A stretch of DNA of 64,000 nucleotides from Phaeodactylum tricornutum CCAP 1055/1 (Eukaryota; Bacillariophyta; Bacillariophyceae; Surirellales; Neidiaceae): assembly GCF_000150955.2 (NCBI RefSeq), contig NC_011692.1, forward strand, positions 310,001-374,000. Direction: 5' to 3'. A program made the translations under genes and the position numbers. Under the pieces are notes generated by a model. It was given only the letters and a program-made list of their open reading frames with translations, ran no database searches and was not told the origin of the DNA. Positions 50,725-60,686 of the stretch are shown here, in pieces. Position 1 is the stretch's first letter; each line of letters starts with the position of its first letter.

Positions 50725-53409
50725 ATGGATACAACTTCGAACGAGACAAATCGGGGGGCAAAAGGCCTTGACGGTGATGCCCCCTTCGTCAAACATACGT
50801 GCGTCAAGCCTAAAGCAGCAGCGGGAGTCAACAATTCCGTGCCGAAGTCGCTTAAGTGCCAAGCAAAACAACCTCAGTCTCCGGTAAAAAGAAATGTCCA
50901 TGCTTTGTCAGCTGCTGAAGTAGTTTTCCGTGGAGTCTCCCGCAACTCAAGTACTGACAGTTTTGAATTCGATAGCGCTGATACATCATGGGCCGACGAC
51001 GTGATAAACGAGAAAGATCCCGGACAGCTCAGTTCAAAGACAAAAAGCATTGTACAAATAAATAAAACGAAGCTCGACGAGGACGAATCAGATTGGTTTA
51101 CGGAGATTTCCGAATGCGAATCGGATTTTACGTCTAGTGCTAGCCAGAGGCGAAAGTTCGCTGAAAAGGTAAAGCGCAAGACTGTCAAGAAAAGTACGAG
51201 AAGAGGGGAACAAAATGGAAATGACGGTACTTCTAATAGTGAAACAAGGAATTCGCCACGCTCTATCCGTAAGGACTTGAAGCAGCTGGAACCCCAACTA
51301 CGCACGAGTGTGAAGGGAAGTTCACACGTACTTTCAGAGCCTGCCGGTAAGAGCGGCGAGTCATCGTTTTTGTGCTCTGCCGATACAATAACCTCAAGAA
51401 AACAATGTAAAAATAATTTCGTAAGAGCGTTTGGTGATTCCATTGACTTTGACACTGCATTCAACGACGCATTTGGGAAAGAAGCTTTGAGCACCTCGTC
51501 TGAAAATCACCCAACTGGGAGCGGTAAGAAGCCCTTTGTGCGAAAGTTGGATGACAAACTCAGAGCCGAAAAGAAGGAGAAGAAGCGCGGTTCAGCCGCG
51601 TCATTTTCCGATACCAGGAACTTGAACAGAACGCTCTCCAAGGATAGAGTTGATGTCTGCGATGAAAAACAAACCATCAACTTTTCGTATCACGGGGTGT
51701 CATCCGAATCTCTCAAAGAAAGCCAAGCTTTCTATGCAAACAAAGATGGATTTCGCCAAAGGCGACGTGCATCGATAGGATCAAGTGCATCGAAATCGAT
51801 CAGAGAGGAAGTTGACGGTACTGTCAAACCTAAACTCTCCATCGGAGACACGATAGCAAAAGGACGGAAACCGGAGATGGATCATTCTCGACGAAGCAGA
51901 CGCTCCAGTGGTAGCTCCCGTGGTTCCAAAGGATCTCGAACGAAAAAGCGATCAAGTATCGGAAACAGCTCCGCAGGATCGGGTGGTAGCAAAGGCAAGA
52001 TTCACGAGGCAGTCAAAAAACGTCACCCCAGTAACGTCCACAAAGCAACCAGTCCAGACAGCACAAAAAACCGAAGCAGTGTAGTGGATCTATCTCAGAG
52101 AGGTAGACGGAAGAGCATTAGCAATAGATCACCCTCCTTTCCAGACGGAAAAAGTCCAAGAAATCGAGCGCAGCAGCCACCATCCGAGGACGATAGGAAT
52201 GAAATGGGAGGAACCTCTCAAATTCGAAGACAATCGAGGACCCCGAAATCACCCAGAACAAGGAAGGATTTCGACGGAAAAATACCAGGCATGGAAAGCA
52301 GCAATAGTCCGGGATGGGATGAAAAAGGAGCGAAAGGGCGAAGTGCAGAATTGGATCATTCAATGCGCAGTCTCCGATCGAGCAACGAAAGGCGCAACAG
52401 CAGAAGTCGATGGGCCGAGTGTGAGGAATCTGGGAAACCCATGGCTGAGTATTCAGCAAGGCCTCAACGAGGTACTGCACAAGGCTTGAAGCCTAGCTCG
52501 AAGGAGAAACCACGGGGAGAGAGAATGGCACGCCGATCAACAATTGCAAACGCTGTCTCGAACGATGAAGTAGGAATACCGAATTGTGACACAATCAAGC
52601 AAAAAGAGCGAGAAGAGCCATTGCAATGCCGTGGGAGGCAACTTGACGATTCCCAAAGGCGTACGGAGAGGTCTTTTGATCGTTGCAGAAGTAGATCCAG
52701 GAGTCGATCGAGAACGGACGGCACCACCACTGGTCGTCGTTTGGAAGAGCTTTCGCTAGTCAGCCATAGACCTCCAGCCCTAGTTGCAAACAAGTCAACC
52801 GAGTATTTGCCAACTGGATTGTACGGCTTAGCAACAACACAGGCACTGAGCGGCGACTTGACGAGTGGGAGTGAAAGTGGGAGCGATCAAGACCGAAAAT
52901 CTAGCCGAAATGTTTGTCTTCCACAGAGGAAATCGCTGGAAGAGCTTCTCCCGGGCGTTGCTTTGCCCAAGACCTCGAAACGGCTTTCTTCGTCTGCTTC
53001 GGTACACGCCGACTCGCTTCAGAGTCAAAAGGATCGGAATTATGGATTCTGCTCAAATTCTCTTCCAGGGGATGTCAGAAAAGCAAAGTCCGTCGGGAGG
53101 GGCAAGGATGCGGATGGACAGCTGCAAAAACGACGGGTGGTCTCCAAGCGATCACCATCCCGGCGCGAAAAGAGCAGTACGCGATCCAAAGGAACGAAAG
53201 TGTCACCAGAAAAACGCACGCCAGCATTGAATTTGGAAAGATCGGGGTTTTCCCCGCGAAACTCCAAAAGTAGACCGCAGGATCAAACACAGTTGAGTAC
53301 CGAGGTTGACCGCGATCTCGAAAGGCCTCTTCGCCCCCCACCACTCGCTCTGGACGGCACGAAACAGAAAAGTGTGGGCGCTCGGACTCGTAGAACGTTA
53401 CATATTTAA
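50725..53409 (+). CDS. Ser/Arg/Lys-rich disordered protein, unknown
   Basis: From the first ATG at 50725 (MDTTSNETNRGAKGLDG) the product is 894 aa. It is rich in Ser, Arg and Lys throughout, with no globular domain, signal peptide or membrane segment. It contains repeated short motifs: EMDHSRRSRRSSGSSRG, ELDHSMRSLRSSNERRN and LDDSQRRTERS, plus an RS stretch RCRSRSRSRSRTDG and many RRxS/RKxS sites that look like basophilic kinase targets. RS-like and LDHSxRSxRSS motifs suggest a phospho-regulated nuclear or cytoskeletal protein, but that is a guess. The 3' end is 78 bp from the convergent Hrd1-like gene. Codon structure over 2.7 kb without a stop supports a real gene. Confidence 0.6.
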   Translation: MDTTSNETNRGAKGLDGDAPFVKHTCVKPKAAAGVNNSVPKSLKCQAKQPQSPVKRNVHALSAAEVVFRGVSRNSSTDSFEFDSADTSWADDVINEKDPGQLSSKTKSIVQINKTKLDEDESDWFTEISECESDFTSSASQRRKFAEKVKRKTVKKSTRRGEQNGNDGTSNSETRNSPRSIRKDLKQLEPQLRTSVKGSSHVLSEPAGKSGESSFLCSADTITSRKQCKNNFVRAFGDSIDFDTAFNDAFGKEALSTSSENHPTGSGKKPFVRKLDDKLRAEKKEKKRGSAASFSDTRNLNRTLSKDRVDVCDEKQTINFSYHGVSSESLKESQAFYANKDGFRQRRRASIGSSASKSIREEVDGTVKPKLSIGDTIAKGRKPEMDHSRRSRRSSGSSRGSKGSRTKKRSSIGNSSAGSGGSKGKIHEAVKKRHPSNVHKATSPDSTKNRSSVVDLSQRGRRKSISNRSPSFPDGKSPRNRAQQPPSEDDRNEMGGTSQIRRQSRTPKSPRTRKDFDGKIPGMESSNSPGWDEKGAKGRSAELDHSMRSLRSSNERRNSRSRWAECEESGKPMAEYSARPQRGTAQGLKPSSKEKPRGERMARRSTIANAVSNDEVGIPNCDTIKQKEREEPLQCRGRQLDDSQRRTERSFDRCRSRSRSRSRTDGTTTGRRLEELSLVSHRPPALVANKSTEYLPTGLYGLATTQALSGDLTSGSESGSDQDRKSSRNVCLPQRKSLEELLPGVALPKTSKRLSSSASVHADSLQSQKDRNYGFCSNSLPGDVRKAKSVGRGKDADGQLQKRRVVSKRSPSRREKSSTRSKGTKVSPEKRTPALNLERSGFSPRNSKSRPQDQTQLSTEVDRDLERPLRPPPLALDGTKQKSVGARTRRTLHI

Positions 53410-53487
53410 TAAAACTAGAAAGTGTATTACCTGATCCAAACATTTTCGTGGAACGCTTCGACCATTGGTGCGATTGTACAAGGATAA

Positions 53488-55467
53488 TTAAATTGCTGAG
53501 CGTGGTGCTTCTTTACCAATGGCGAGCCGAAATTCTACATCCGCCAGGGCCATCCAACCATCTGGAATACGTACGGCCTCGACGGGTTCGGGACCAACGA
53601 ACCGTAGCGTTGCTCCCTCGAGAGCCAGCACGACGACGCCACGGGGAACGGTTCTCACCACGGTCGGCGTTTGGTGGGTGGCATCGTCGTGTGCACCGGT
53701 GTAAACGGACGCACCACTTGATCGCGTGACCTGGTACAGTCCGGGCAGGACAAGAGCCGGCCGCGATCGTTGTCGAATCCGAGCTTGTAGCGTGGTTTGA
53801 TAGTGTCGGAGCATGGTTTCGAAATCGTGCCCGTCTTCTTCGGTGAGAGTGGGTGGGGATTCAGCCCCGGACGTTGGCTCCACGGAACCGCTCGCATCCG
53901 CGGGTGACAGAATATCTGGTGACGTGGTGGCGGGCGACGGTGTTGATTCGTCGGCGGACTGTCGTTCTTGCGCTGCGGCTTGTGCCGCACGGCGTCGTTC
54001 TTGCGTCACCTCGTTGGCACCAATATCACTCCGACAGGTGGGACAGGTTTGTTGTTGGACGAGCCATTCGCGGAGACAGGATTTGTGGAATAGGTGGCGG
54101 CATACGGGCAGGGCTTTGCAGTCGTGCGTTTTCATTTCGTCTCGACAAATAATGCAATCCCGACCGGCTTGTTCGAGTTCCTCGTCCGTGACGCTGTCGA
54201 AGCGGTCCATGCTGGCCATGAGCTGGCGGTAGCGCAGAAACGCCCAGAGCCGGTCCTTGAGTGCGGCAAAACTAACGTATACTTCCCGGAACAGATTAAT
54301 TGGTACGCCGTAGTACGTCATGACAATGGCGAAAAAGGTCAAATAGAAGAGGAACTGTACGGTTTGTGCCTGCAACTCGACCGCAAACGTCAAGGTGGCC
54401 TTGTATTCTTTCCAGGTATGGAGCCATCGCGCCACGAAACTGCGCGGATAGTGGTCGTGTCCAAAATGGAGCAATCCGTCCCCTACGTATATATGCCAGA
54501 GCAACAGGTGACTCCATGCCGAGACCAGGAGAATGGCGGCTTCAAAGGCGAAGAGTATATTGACGGAGGGTCCTCTCTCGGCAATGTCCCGACCAAAGTA
54601 CTGGAGTGCGTAGAGATCACCAAGTTGGAGGATTCCCAAAAAGACCAGGATCCTCCAGTGCGCTGTCGGCACGGCGGGGAGTGGTGGCCAGGAGGCTTGT
54701 GGTGCGATCCGTTCCGGACGCCACCGGACCACGGCATCCTGCGTCATACGGACGTGCTGTTCCCGCATATTCGCCACGTGGTGTAGACACTTGCAGAGAA
54801 TGAGGACCACAAATTCCACCGCCGTCTGCACGGTCAGTTCGGAGCGGAACATGGTCAAGGCGAGACACGTTTCCGTCACGTTCCAACGAAAGAAATCTTG
54901 CAAACCTTCCGCTTCGTGTACGCGCAAGCCTCCGTTGGGTAGGAACAGACGGACGGTGAGTTGGAAAGTGGCGACGGCCGCGGCGAGTAGCGCGTTGCCG
55001 AGGACGGCACACGCCCACCGCGAGGAATGGAGATAGACGACGGCCAGATACCACTGTTCGTCCCGGGTGCGTAGTGCGTACCAGAGTGTCGCTCCGGCGG
55101 CGGCGAAACTCCACTGCGTGTAGGACCAGGACTTATTTTGGTGGGACAATGGCGGAGGCAGGGGCGGTTCTTGTTCGTCGGGGAGCGGAGGGAAGGGTAC
55201 GGCAGGATCGTCGGGTGGTGGTAAACGTGTTGGATTCGGATCGTGTGCCGATTGTCTCTGGTCTTGTTGTTCCGCTTGCTCCTGTGCCCAGAGCATTTGC
55301 TCCACGGCGCGTTCGCGCTCACGCTGGAGTCGTTGCTCGTCGTGGTCGTCGTCGTTGCCATGGTCGTCCATCGGTATGATCGTCATGTTTTTTCGTGACG
55401 AAAAAGACACGGGGGTGTCGATGGAGAGAGAGACTGCAATCGTCAAGAGTGACCGGAACCGTACCAA
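53488..55467 (-). CDS. Hrd1/SYVN1-like ER membrane RING E3 ligase
   Basis: Single-exon 659-aa protein; the start is the first ATG at 55467, with 55386 (MTIIPMDDHG) as an alternative. The N-terminal 100 residues are acidic, Gln/Pro-rich. Several transmembrane segments follow (about 110-400; LAVVYLHSSRWACAVLGNAL, WRILVFLGILQLGDLYALQYF, TVQFLFYLTFFAIVMTYYGV). A RING-H2 finger at about 437-485 reads CIICRDEM, PVCRHLFHKSCLREWL, TCPTCRSDI. The C-terminal 170 residues are disordered then end in a predicted small domain with an SGASVYTG segment. The arrangement (multi-TM, then NLFREVYVSF and RING-H2) matches Hrd1, which ubiquitinates misfolded proteins during ER-associated degradation. Diatoms also have a plastid-associated ERAD-like system (SELMA); which one this serves cannot be told from sequence. 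Confidence 0.85.
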   Translation of the reverse strand: MVRFRSLLTIAVSLSIDTPVSFSSRKNMTIIPMDDHGNDDDHDEQRLQRERERAVEQMLWAQEQAEQQDQRQSAHDPNPTRLPPPDDPAVPFPPLPDEQEPPLPPPLSHQNKSWSYTQWSFAAAGATLWYALRTRDEQWYLAVVYLHSSRWACAVLGNALLAAAVATFQLTVRLFLPNGGLRVHEAEGLQDFFRWNVTETCLALTMFRSELTVQTAVEFVVLILCKCLHHVANMREQHVRMTQDAVVRWRPERIAPQASWPPLPAVPTAHWRILVFLGILQLGDLYALQYFGRDIAERGPSVNILFAFEAAILLVSAWSHLLLWHIYVGDGLLHFGHDHYPRSFVARWLHTWKEYKATLTFAVELQAQTVQFLFYLTFFAIVMTYYGVPINLFREVYVSFAALKDRLWAFLRYRQLMASMDRFDSVTDEELEQAGRDCIICRDEMKTHDCKALPVCRHLFHKSCLREWLVQQQTCPTCRSDIGANEVTQERRRAAQAAAQERQSADESTPSPATTSPDILSPADASGSVEPTSGAESPPTLTEEDGHDFETMLRHYQTTLQARIRQRSRPALVLPGLYQVTRSSGASVYTGAHDDATHQTPTVVRTVPRGVVVLALEGATLRFVGPEPVEAVRIPDGWMALADVEFRLAIGKEAPRSAI

Positions 55468-56775
55468 CGAACCGTGTGTCGGGTTGTTCTAGGTGAAAGA
55501 CCTTGCGATGGACAACGAGGGAGTGGGGACATTACTGGAGTTCCGGGTAGCTTTCACAATCCGGGTTTCAGAAGGTCCACACGTCCGAATGGACAGTGGG
55601 ACCTGTGAGAAGGACAGGATGGTCGTTCGACGGACGTATGGGTGCTTGGAAACAACATGTGTTTCGATGTGGTACTCCGTCCGGTAGTACGGATTTATCT
55701 TTCGAACGGACGGACGCTCTCTCTCGAGGATGTATGCCCCTTTGTACGCATCGATATTTTCGTACCAGTCATGTCACGGTACCCAGCAGTCCCGCGCCGA
55801 GGATATTGTGTCGGAGCGTGGGCCTACCTTTCGTGACCGGCCCTATGGAATTCGAAACGCGGTCTCAACGGTCCCGAACCGGTCGACATTGTCTCCCGTA
55901 GGTGGGGTCTGTCAGTCCTGTTTTGTCCTAAGAAAGTACCACCAGGTATTCGTTTCGTCGATGGTCGTGGCGCGACCACGACACGAATACAGTCGATACT
56001 CCTCGGCGGGCAGGCAGGCGGAATACCGGGGTGCCCGAGTTCCCATAGAATACTTCCCACACACTCCGGCACGGCAACACCCCCGCTCACTCTCTCCCTA
56101 CTCGTACTACGGTAGTCGACTATTTCGACAGGAGTTCGACTTCGCTCCATCATTTCGGCTGGATTCCCGGCGTTACGGCCTATTTTCCACAGATACCGAG
56201 AGCCTTGGCCAAAAACAAGTCTACTCACACTCACATACACATGTAGTATACATACACACACACACACCCATTCCCTCACATAACAATCATATCCTCTTAC
56301 CAACCAACCAACCTTGCTGCCGATACCATCCACGGAAGACACACACACACACACTCTCACTACCCTCAAAGTCACTTTTAGGTCACAGCCACTCCTCACA
56401 CGTATCCAAGGAGTCGGTTTCGACTTCCCCATGGGACTTGGTTCCAACTTATCGTCGTCTCCGCTCGGTAGGAGCGTTCACCATTCTTCGAGTGATTCGA
56501 CGTTGCGGAGTCCCCCACGGACGACTCGGACTACCGTCCGGCATTCCACGGCGTGTGCGCGTTCCTCTCCCACCAGCGTTGCTCTGGTTCCGACGACGTA
56601 TCCGTCTCCTACTGCTCATCATCAACAACAACAACATCACTACTCCGTCAGTGCGAGTCATTGCCACCGCATGCCGCATCCCCAATCACCACCACCGCGT
56701 TTCTGGCTCCAGTCATTCGTTCCATCCTCCTTCTTCTCTTCCTTCTCTTCTTTTTCTCTCTTTTCCGCACGTCCC
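55468..56775. promoter_or_regulatory. Divergent intergenic region, Hrd1-like and glycosyltransferase genes
   Basis: 1.3 kb. Long open frames run through it on the plus strand but are low complexity, with CA-rich microsatellites at about 56221-56270 and 56338-56354 and a Pro/Thr/Ser-rich 3' part; they have no domain and are best read as promoter and 5' UTR. Nothing else recognised. Confidence 0.45.
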
Positions 56776-58143
56776 ATGAGCCGACGAAGACTGCGGAGAT
56801 CGCGACCCAACGCTCTGCTATTGTACAGTCTCGTAGCCTGGGGGACGCTACTCGTCTCGTGTTGGACCATCTTTGTTATACTCTCACCGCCACAATCCGC
56901 ATCCGTACCTCCCAATCCGCTACCACACCATTCCGTCGCACTCCTGCGGCAGGCCTCCACCGAACTGCGGACATCGTCAACGGGACAACGGCGTCAAGTC
57001 ACCACAGTCCAAGTCCCCGACCTGTCCTCCTGGCGCAACACACACGGCGTAGTACACGTCGTACAAACACGCTTTATGCAGTACCAACCCAACTTGTTGG
57101 ATCTGGGTCATGCCCGTTTGGAAATATTCCAAGCCCTTACCCTGCCTTCCGTCCGCGCCCAGTCCTCGCAAGAGTTCCTGTGGCTCATTCGCACCGACCC
57201 GGCCTTGCACCCAACCTTGCGTACCGCACTCTGTCACGTCCTGCGGGACGTCCCCAACGTCATTCTGGTCGCCTCCAACGAAAACCCCGAAGGCTTCCGC
57301 GCGGACGACGCCGTCGCGGACGTCAGCGACGATTCCGTCTGGGTCGGCCACGCCGACACGGTCCGGGCCTACCACGCCGCGGCACAAACCCACGTTCTGT
57401 TGGAAACACGACTCGACGCCGACGACGGCCTCGAAACACACGTCCTCGAGAATTTGCAACGCCAGGCCGCCACCGCGCTCGTGCACGCACCGGCCGTGGG
57501 ATGGCGCGTCTGGTGCGCCTCGAGTCACCTGGAATACCAACACTACAACGTGTGGGACGCTGGGGACGTCCGGGGAGCCATTGTGGGGATCAAAACATCC
57601 TACTGCGTCACTCCCGGCTTGACTTGGGGCTACGCGGTTGGTGTCGTCCCGCACAAGGTCGAATCGAAACACGATCGCATACACAAACGTGTCCCGGCCT
57701 GTACGGAGGCATCGGCCGAGAACGCCCGTGTTACGGGCTGTCTGACCCGCATACAGAACGGACGGCATCCGGCCGCGGTGCGCGCGCGGTCGCCCACCAG
57801 TGCCGGCATGGCCAATCTAATACTCGACGCCACCATGACACAAAGCGGCAACGCTGCCGCCACGATGCACAAACACAACCTACAGAAATTGCAAAAATCG
57901 CGTTGGAAAACGTTGCAGGACGATTTGTGGCTCACACTGCCCCTAGTGTTTGGGATTGTACCTGCACGGGTGTGGCAAGCCCGGGAATATCTAGAAGCTC
58001 ACATGGTTAATATTGTGCGCGATAATCTGGCCGGACAGTGTACCAAGGGACACAGTTGCAAGGAATTGAGTAAACAGGCACTACAAGTTCTGTTGGATAT
58101 GTACGAGGCCGACCAGGCGGAACCGGAACCCGAACAGCTGTAA
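56776..58143 (+). CDS. Type II membrane glycosyltransferase (rhamnosyltransferase-like)
   Basis: I start at 56776 (MSRRRLRRSRPNALLLYSLV), which gives a 455-aa protein with a basic N-tail and one signal anchor (about residues 12-33), the layout of a Golgi type II enzyme. The frame stays open upstream to 56314, but that part is low complexity. The luminal part has VVHVVQTRFMQYQPNLLDLG, RLEIFQALTLPSVRAQSSQEFLWLIRTDP and the metal/sugar-nucleotide motif RLDADDGL (about 212-219), matching the putative rhamnosyltransferase-like family (PF11316 type) by pattern. The reaction would be transfer of a sugar from a nucleotide donor to a glycan or cell-wall polysaccharide; donor and acceptor are unknown. 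It is convergent with the DMT transporter gene. Confidence 0.7.
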   Translation: MSRRRLRRSRPNALLLYSLVAWGTLLVSCWTIFVILSPPQSASVPPNPLPHHSVALLRQASTELRTSSTGQRRQVTTVQVPDLSSWRNTHGVVHVVQTRFMQYQPNLLDLGHARLEIFQALTLPSVRAQSSQEFLWLIRTDPALHPTLRTALCHVLRDVPNVILVASNENPEGFRADDAVADVSDDSVWVGHADTVRAYHAAAQTHVLLETRLDADDGLETHVLENLQRQAATALVHAPAVGWRVWCASSHLEYQHYNVWDAGDVRGAIVGIKTSYCVTPGLTWGYAVGVVPHKVESKHDRIHKRVPACTEASAENARVTGCLTRIQNGRHPAAVRARSPTSAGMANLILDATMTQSGNAAATMHKHNLQKLQKSRWKTLQDDLWLTLPLVFGIVPARVWQAREYLEAHMVNIVRDNLAGQCTKGHSCKELSKQALQVLLDMYEADQAEPEPEQL

Positions 58144-58473
58144 CGCTATCCACTATAGAGAGACTGTCAAAGCCATCAATGAATGCACGGATATAGAAAC
58201 ACGGCATTCTTTGCTTGTACGCAGGCCCAAAACCGAGTGATACATTCCGGTATCCAATCCAAACTTTGGCCATCGTGTCATTACTTGCCAACAGGACAAC
58301 AGATTGGCAGGTTGAGATCTCTTTCAAGGCATGCCGCGACCCTCTTGTCGTTGTCATGGCGACCCTTCAATTGATGAATTAGATGTGTATAAATCCCGGT
58401 AGCTTTTGTTCTACTATGGCTTAACAAGTGGATATTGTGATGAAAATTTTGTAGCGAAACCTTCTAGTCGCTG
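58144..58473. other. Convergent 3' intergenic region
   Basis: 330 bp between the stops of the glycosyltransferase and the transporter genes. It should contain both 3' UTRs and polyadenylation sites. No feature recognised. Confidence 0.5.
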
Positions 58474-59820
58474 TTACGACGTTGACTGTTGGGTAGTCTT
58501 GGGCTCTTGTGGTGCGGTAGCGGCCAAGAAGAGTGCGAACAAAAAGGCACAACCGCCGACGGCTCCCTGGACCCCGACGGTTTCCCCCAGAAACGCGTAC
58601 GCCAGCATACTGCTCCACAAAGGCTGGGAGGCAAAAATGGTTTGGGCTCGGGTCGGACCGACCGCCTGCATGCCGCCAACTTGTAGAAAGGTTGCGAGTG
58701 CGTTGACAATAAGTCCGCTCCATAAAATAACGGGTACGAGGAGACCGGACGTGGCCCAATCCGGGTTGGCCCGGAAAAAGTCGACCGTGTCACCACTGGC
58801 GACGGTGGCGCAGAGGGCGACGGACAAGGCCGCCTGCGTAGCAACCTTGGTGGTGACGAGTTGTTTACGAGGTACTTGCTTGCCCCATTTGAAGGTCTGA
58901 ATATCGTAAAAGCTGTAAAAGACGGCGGCGCCCACGCAGAGGGCGTCTCCGGTAGCCTGCTGTTGAGCAGCAACCGCTGTGGTGGCGGCTCCACTGGGGT
59001 CCTGGGTAAAGGCGTAAACTCCGAGCAAGGCTAGCCCAACAGCGAACTGAATCTGTCGGGGAATTTTTTCACCCTGCAGCCCTTGCACCACGGGAACAAT
59101 CAGTGTGGTGAGTTGGATCAAAAAGGCCCCGTGATCGGCCGTGGTGAGACTCAATCCGTAGAGGTGTGCGGTTGTGCCGAGGAACTTCCAAAGGCCGAGC
59201 TCCATACCACCCAAGACGTGTTGTACGTTCGCGTTGGGAGAGGACGTTGGGTCGACAACGTCTCCGTTCGAGGGAATGCTGTCCGCAGCCTCCTCGGTTG
59301 GCAACGCTGCCGAGGCGGTAGCCGCGAGATTGGACACGGTGGGTGTTCGTCGATCCAGCAAGGGTCCACCCACCAAAAGGCCAAGCAGTGCAACTACACT
59401 AACTCCAGCATTCAACAAAAATGGTGAAGGACCACCGTTAGCAAAGGCAGCGTGCCATAGGGGATTACAGGAGGCGTTGAGAAGCGTTATGAATCCGATA
59501 GTCAGAAAGCCTCTCTGGTATTCGTCCTCTTTCATACTCGCGAGGAACGGGTTCGTTTCGTCGGCTTCTGTGGGACTGCTCGGGCTGGAAACACGTTTTT
59601 TGCTAGTCTCCGTCAACGAGTCCGAGTTGCTAATCATGTGGACCCTCCGCCGTGTGGCGTGGTTGATATGAATCCGTGCCGCGTGCCGTACGGGCACGAC
59701 TCGTCTCGATAGTAACGACGGGACCGCAACGAGCCCTTGACACCGAGTCGGGAATGTTCCAATACATATCAGGGTCAGTATTACTATTACCAACGGAGAG
59801 CATGGCGTGCCAAGTTTCAT
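58474..59820 (-). CDS. EamA/DMT-family transporter with N-terminal presequence
   Basis: Single-exon 448-aa protein. The N-terminus (MKLGTPCSPLVIVILTLICIG) is a signal peptide, followed by a Ser/Arg/His-rich stretch that could be a plastid transit region; no clear Phe at +1 is seen. About ten membrane segments follow in two halves (FLTIGFITLLNASCNPLWHA; LLNAGVSVVALLGLLVGG; LIQLTTLIVPVVQGLQG; FAVGLALLGVYAF; GLLVPVILWSGLIVNALATFL; SMLAYAFLGETVGVQGAVGG), with the EamA-typical ELGLWKFLGTTAHLYGL and the final FLGE...GG. A loop of about 50 Ala/Ser/Pro-rich residues separates early segments. Drug/metabolite-type exporters of this kind carry metabolites or sugars phosphates; the substrate is unknown. 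Location in a plastid membrane is inferred. Confidence 0.82.
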   Translation of the reverse strand: MKLGTPCSPLVIVILTLICIGTFPTRCQGLVAVPSLLSRRVVPVRHAARIHINHATRRRVHMISNSDSLTETSKKRVSSPSSPTEADETNPFLASMKEDEYQRGFLTIGFITLLNASCNPLWHAAFANGGPSPFLLNAGVSVVALLGLLVGGPLLDRRTPTVSNLAATASAALPTEEAADSIPSNGDVVDPTSSPNANVQHVLGGMELGLWKFLGTTAHLYGLSLTTADHGAFLIQLTTLIVPVVQGLQGEKIPRQIQFAVGLALLGVYAFTQDPSGAATTAVAAQQQATGDALCVGAAVFYSFYDIQTFKWGKQVPRKQLVTTKVATQAALSVALCATVASGDTVDFFRANPDWATSGLLVPVILWSGLIVNALATFLQVGGMQAVGPTRAQTIFASQPLWSSMLAYAFLGETVGVQGAVGGCAFLFALFLAATAPQEPKTTQQSTS

Positions 59821-60686
59821 ACTGTATCAGCTGCCGGGAAGTTGTGGGAGCCGAGATGGATGCTGGCGTAGAAGGAAACGGAAAGTTCCGAGTCCGGACA
59901 AAGAGAGAGGGAGAGGTCGAATGCGAAAGCGAGAGAAGACCAACCCCTGTGAGTGTACTGGTGTTTGTGTGTGTGTCGACAAGTAGAAAGAGTCCCACCG
60001 AACGCAATGGAAGATAAGAGGGCAGTAGTAGTTGGCTTGTAGCGTCCTCGATTGGATCGCTTCTGGGCTCGTTGACGGTGAAAGCTGGTGTTCGTATGCT
60101 CGTTTGTTGGTGCGACGGGTCTCTCTAGTGCCCCGACGACTAACTAGCTAGCTAGATGTCTCCGTACCGTAGTCCCTTGTATGTTCTTGTGGAGAGCTGC
60201 TCCCTGTCGGCGGATTCGAGAATATATTGGTACGGTGGCGTTTCTAGCTAACTGTTGGTAAGTTACTGTTACCTCCTGACGATACACACCCGACCGGTAT
60301 CTAACAATAAAAAAAGATGCCGAAACAGATTCGGAATTTGTTCGTCGGTTTCGGCAATCGGAACTTCGAAGTTCGGCGACGTGTGTTAGTACACCCGCCG
60401 GCTTTCTATGGAGTGCTCACAATAAACCCGGAGATAAGTGAATCTACGTCATCGGTCCCCGTCGAAGAAAGCTACTTGTGGGTAGTAGTAGTAGTGCAGA
60501 CACAGACTCAACCACGATTGATGCCCAGCAATCCCACTGCGGCGACACTATGGCCACAATGGGAACGATCCGGGTTCACTGTCAATTCCATTTTTATTAA
60601 TAATATCATTGATAGCTTGGTTGCCATTGTTTTCGGTGAAAGCGTGACCGTATCGGCTACTGTCTGTATCTATTATTGCTAGCGGT
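59821..60686. promoter_or_regulatory. Divergent intergenic region, DMT and ISCA genes
   Basis: About 870 bp between divergent starts. An open frame at 60317-60682 ends 4 bp before the ISCA start but has no domain; it may be an upstream frame in the 5' leader. TAG/GTA trinucleotide patches occur near 60483-60496. No further feature. Confidence 0.4.

Noticed and set aside
55730-56779. 349-codon plus-strand frame upstream of the glycosyltransferase
   Set aside because: Shaped by CA microsatellites and simple sequence, no domain; more likely promoter and 5' leader.
56553-58010. 485-codon plus-strand frame overlapping the glycosyltransferase in another frame
   Set aside because: Extremely Arg/Pro/Thr-rich shadow; the true frame holds a signal anchor and a DADD motif.
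60317-60682. 121-codon frame ending 4 bp before the ISCA gene
   Set aside because: No recognisable domain and it lies in the expected 5' leader; could be an upstream frame but no evidence of a gene.
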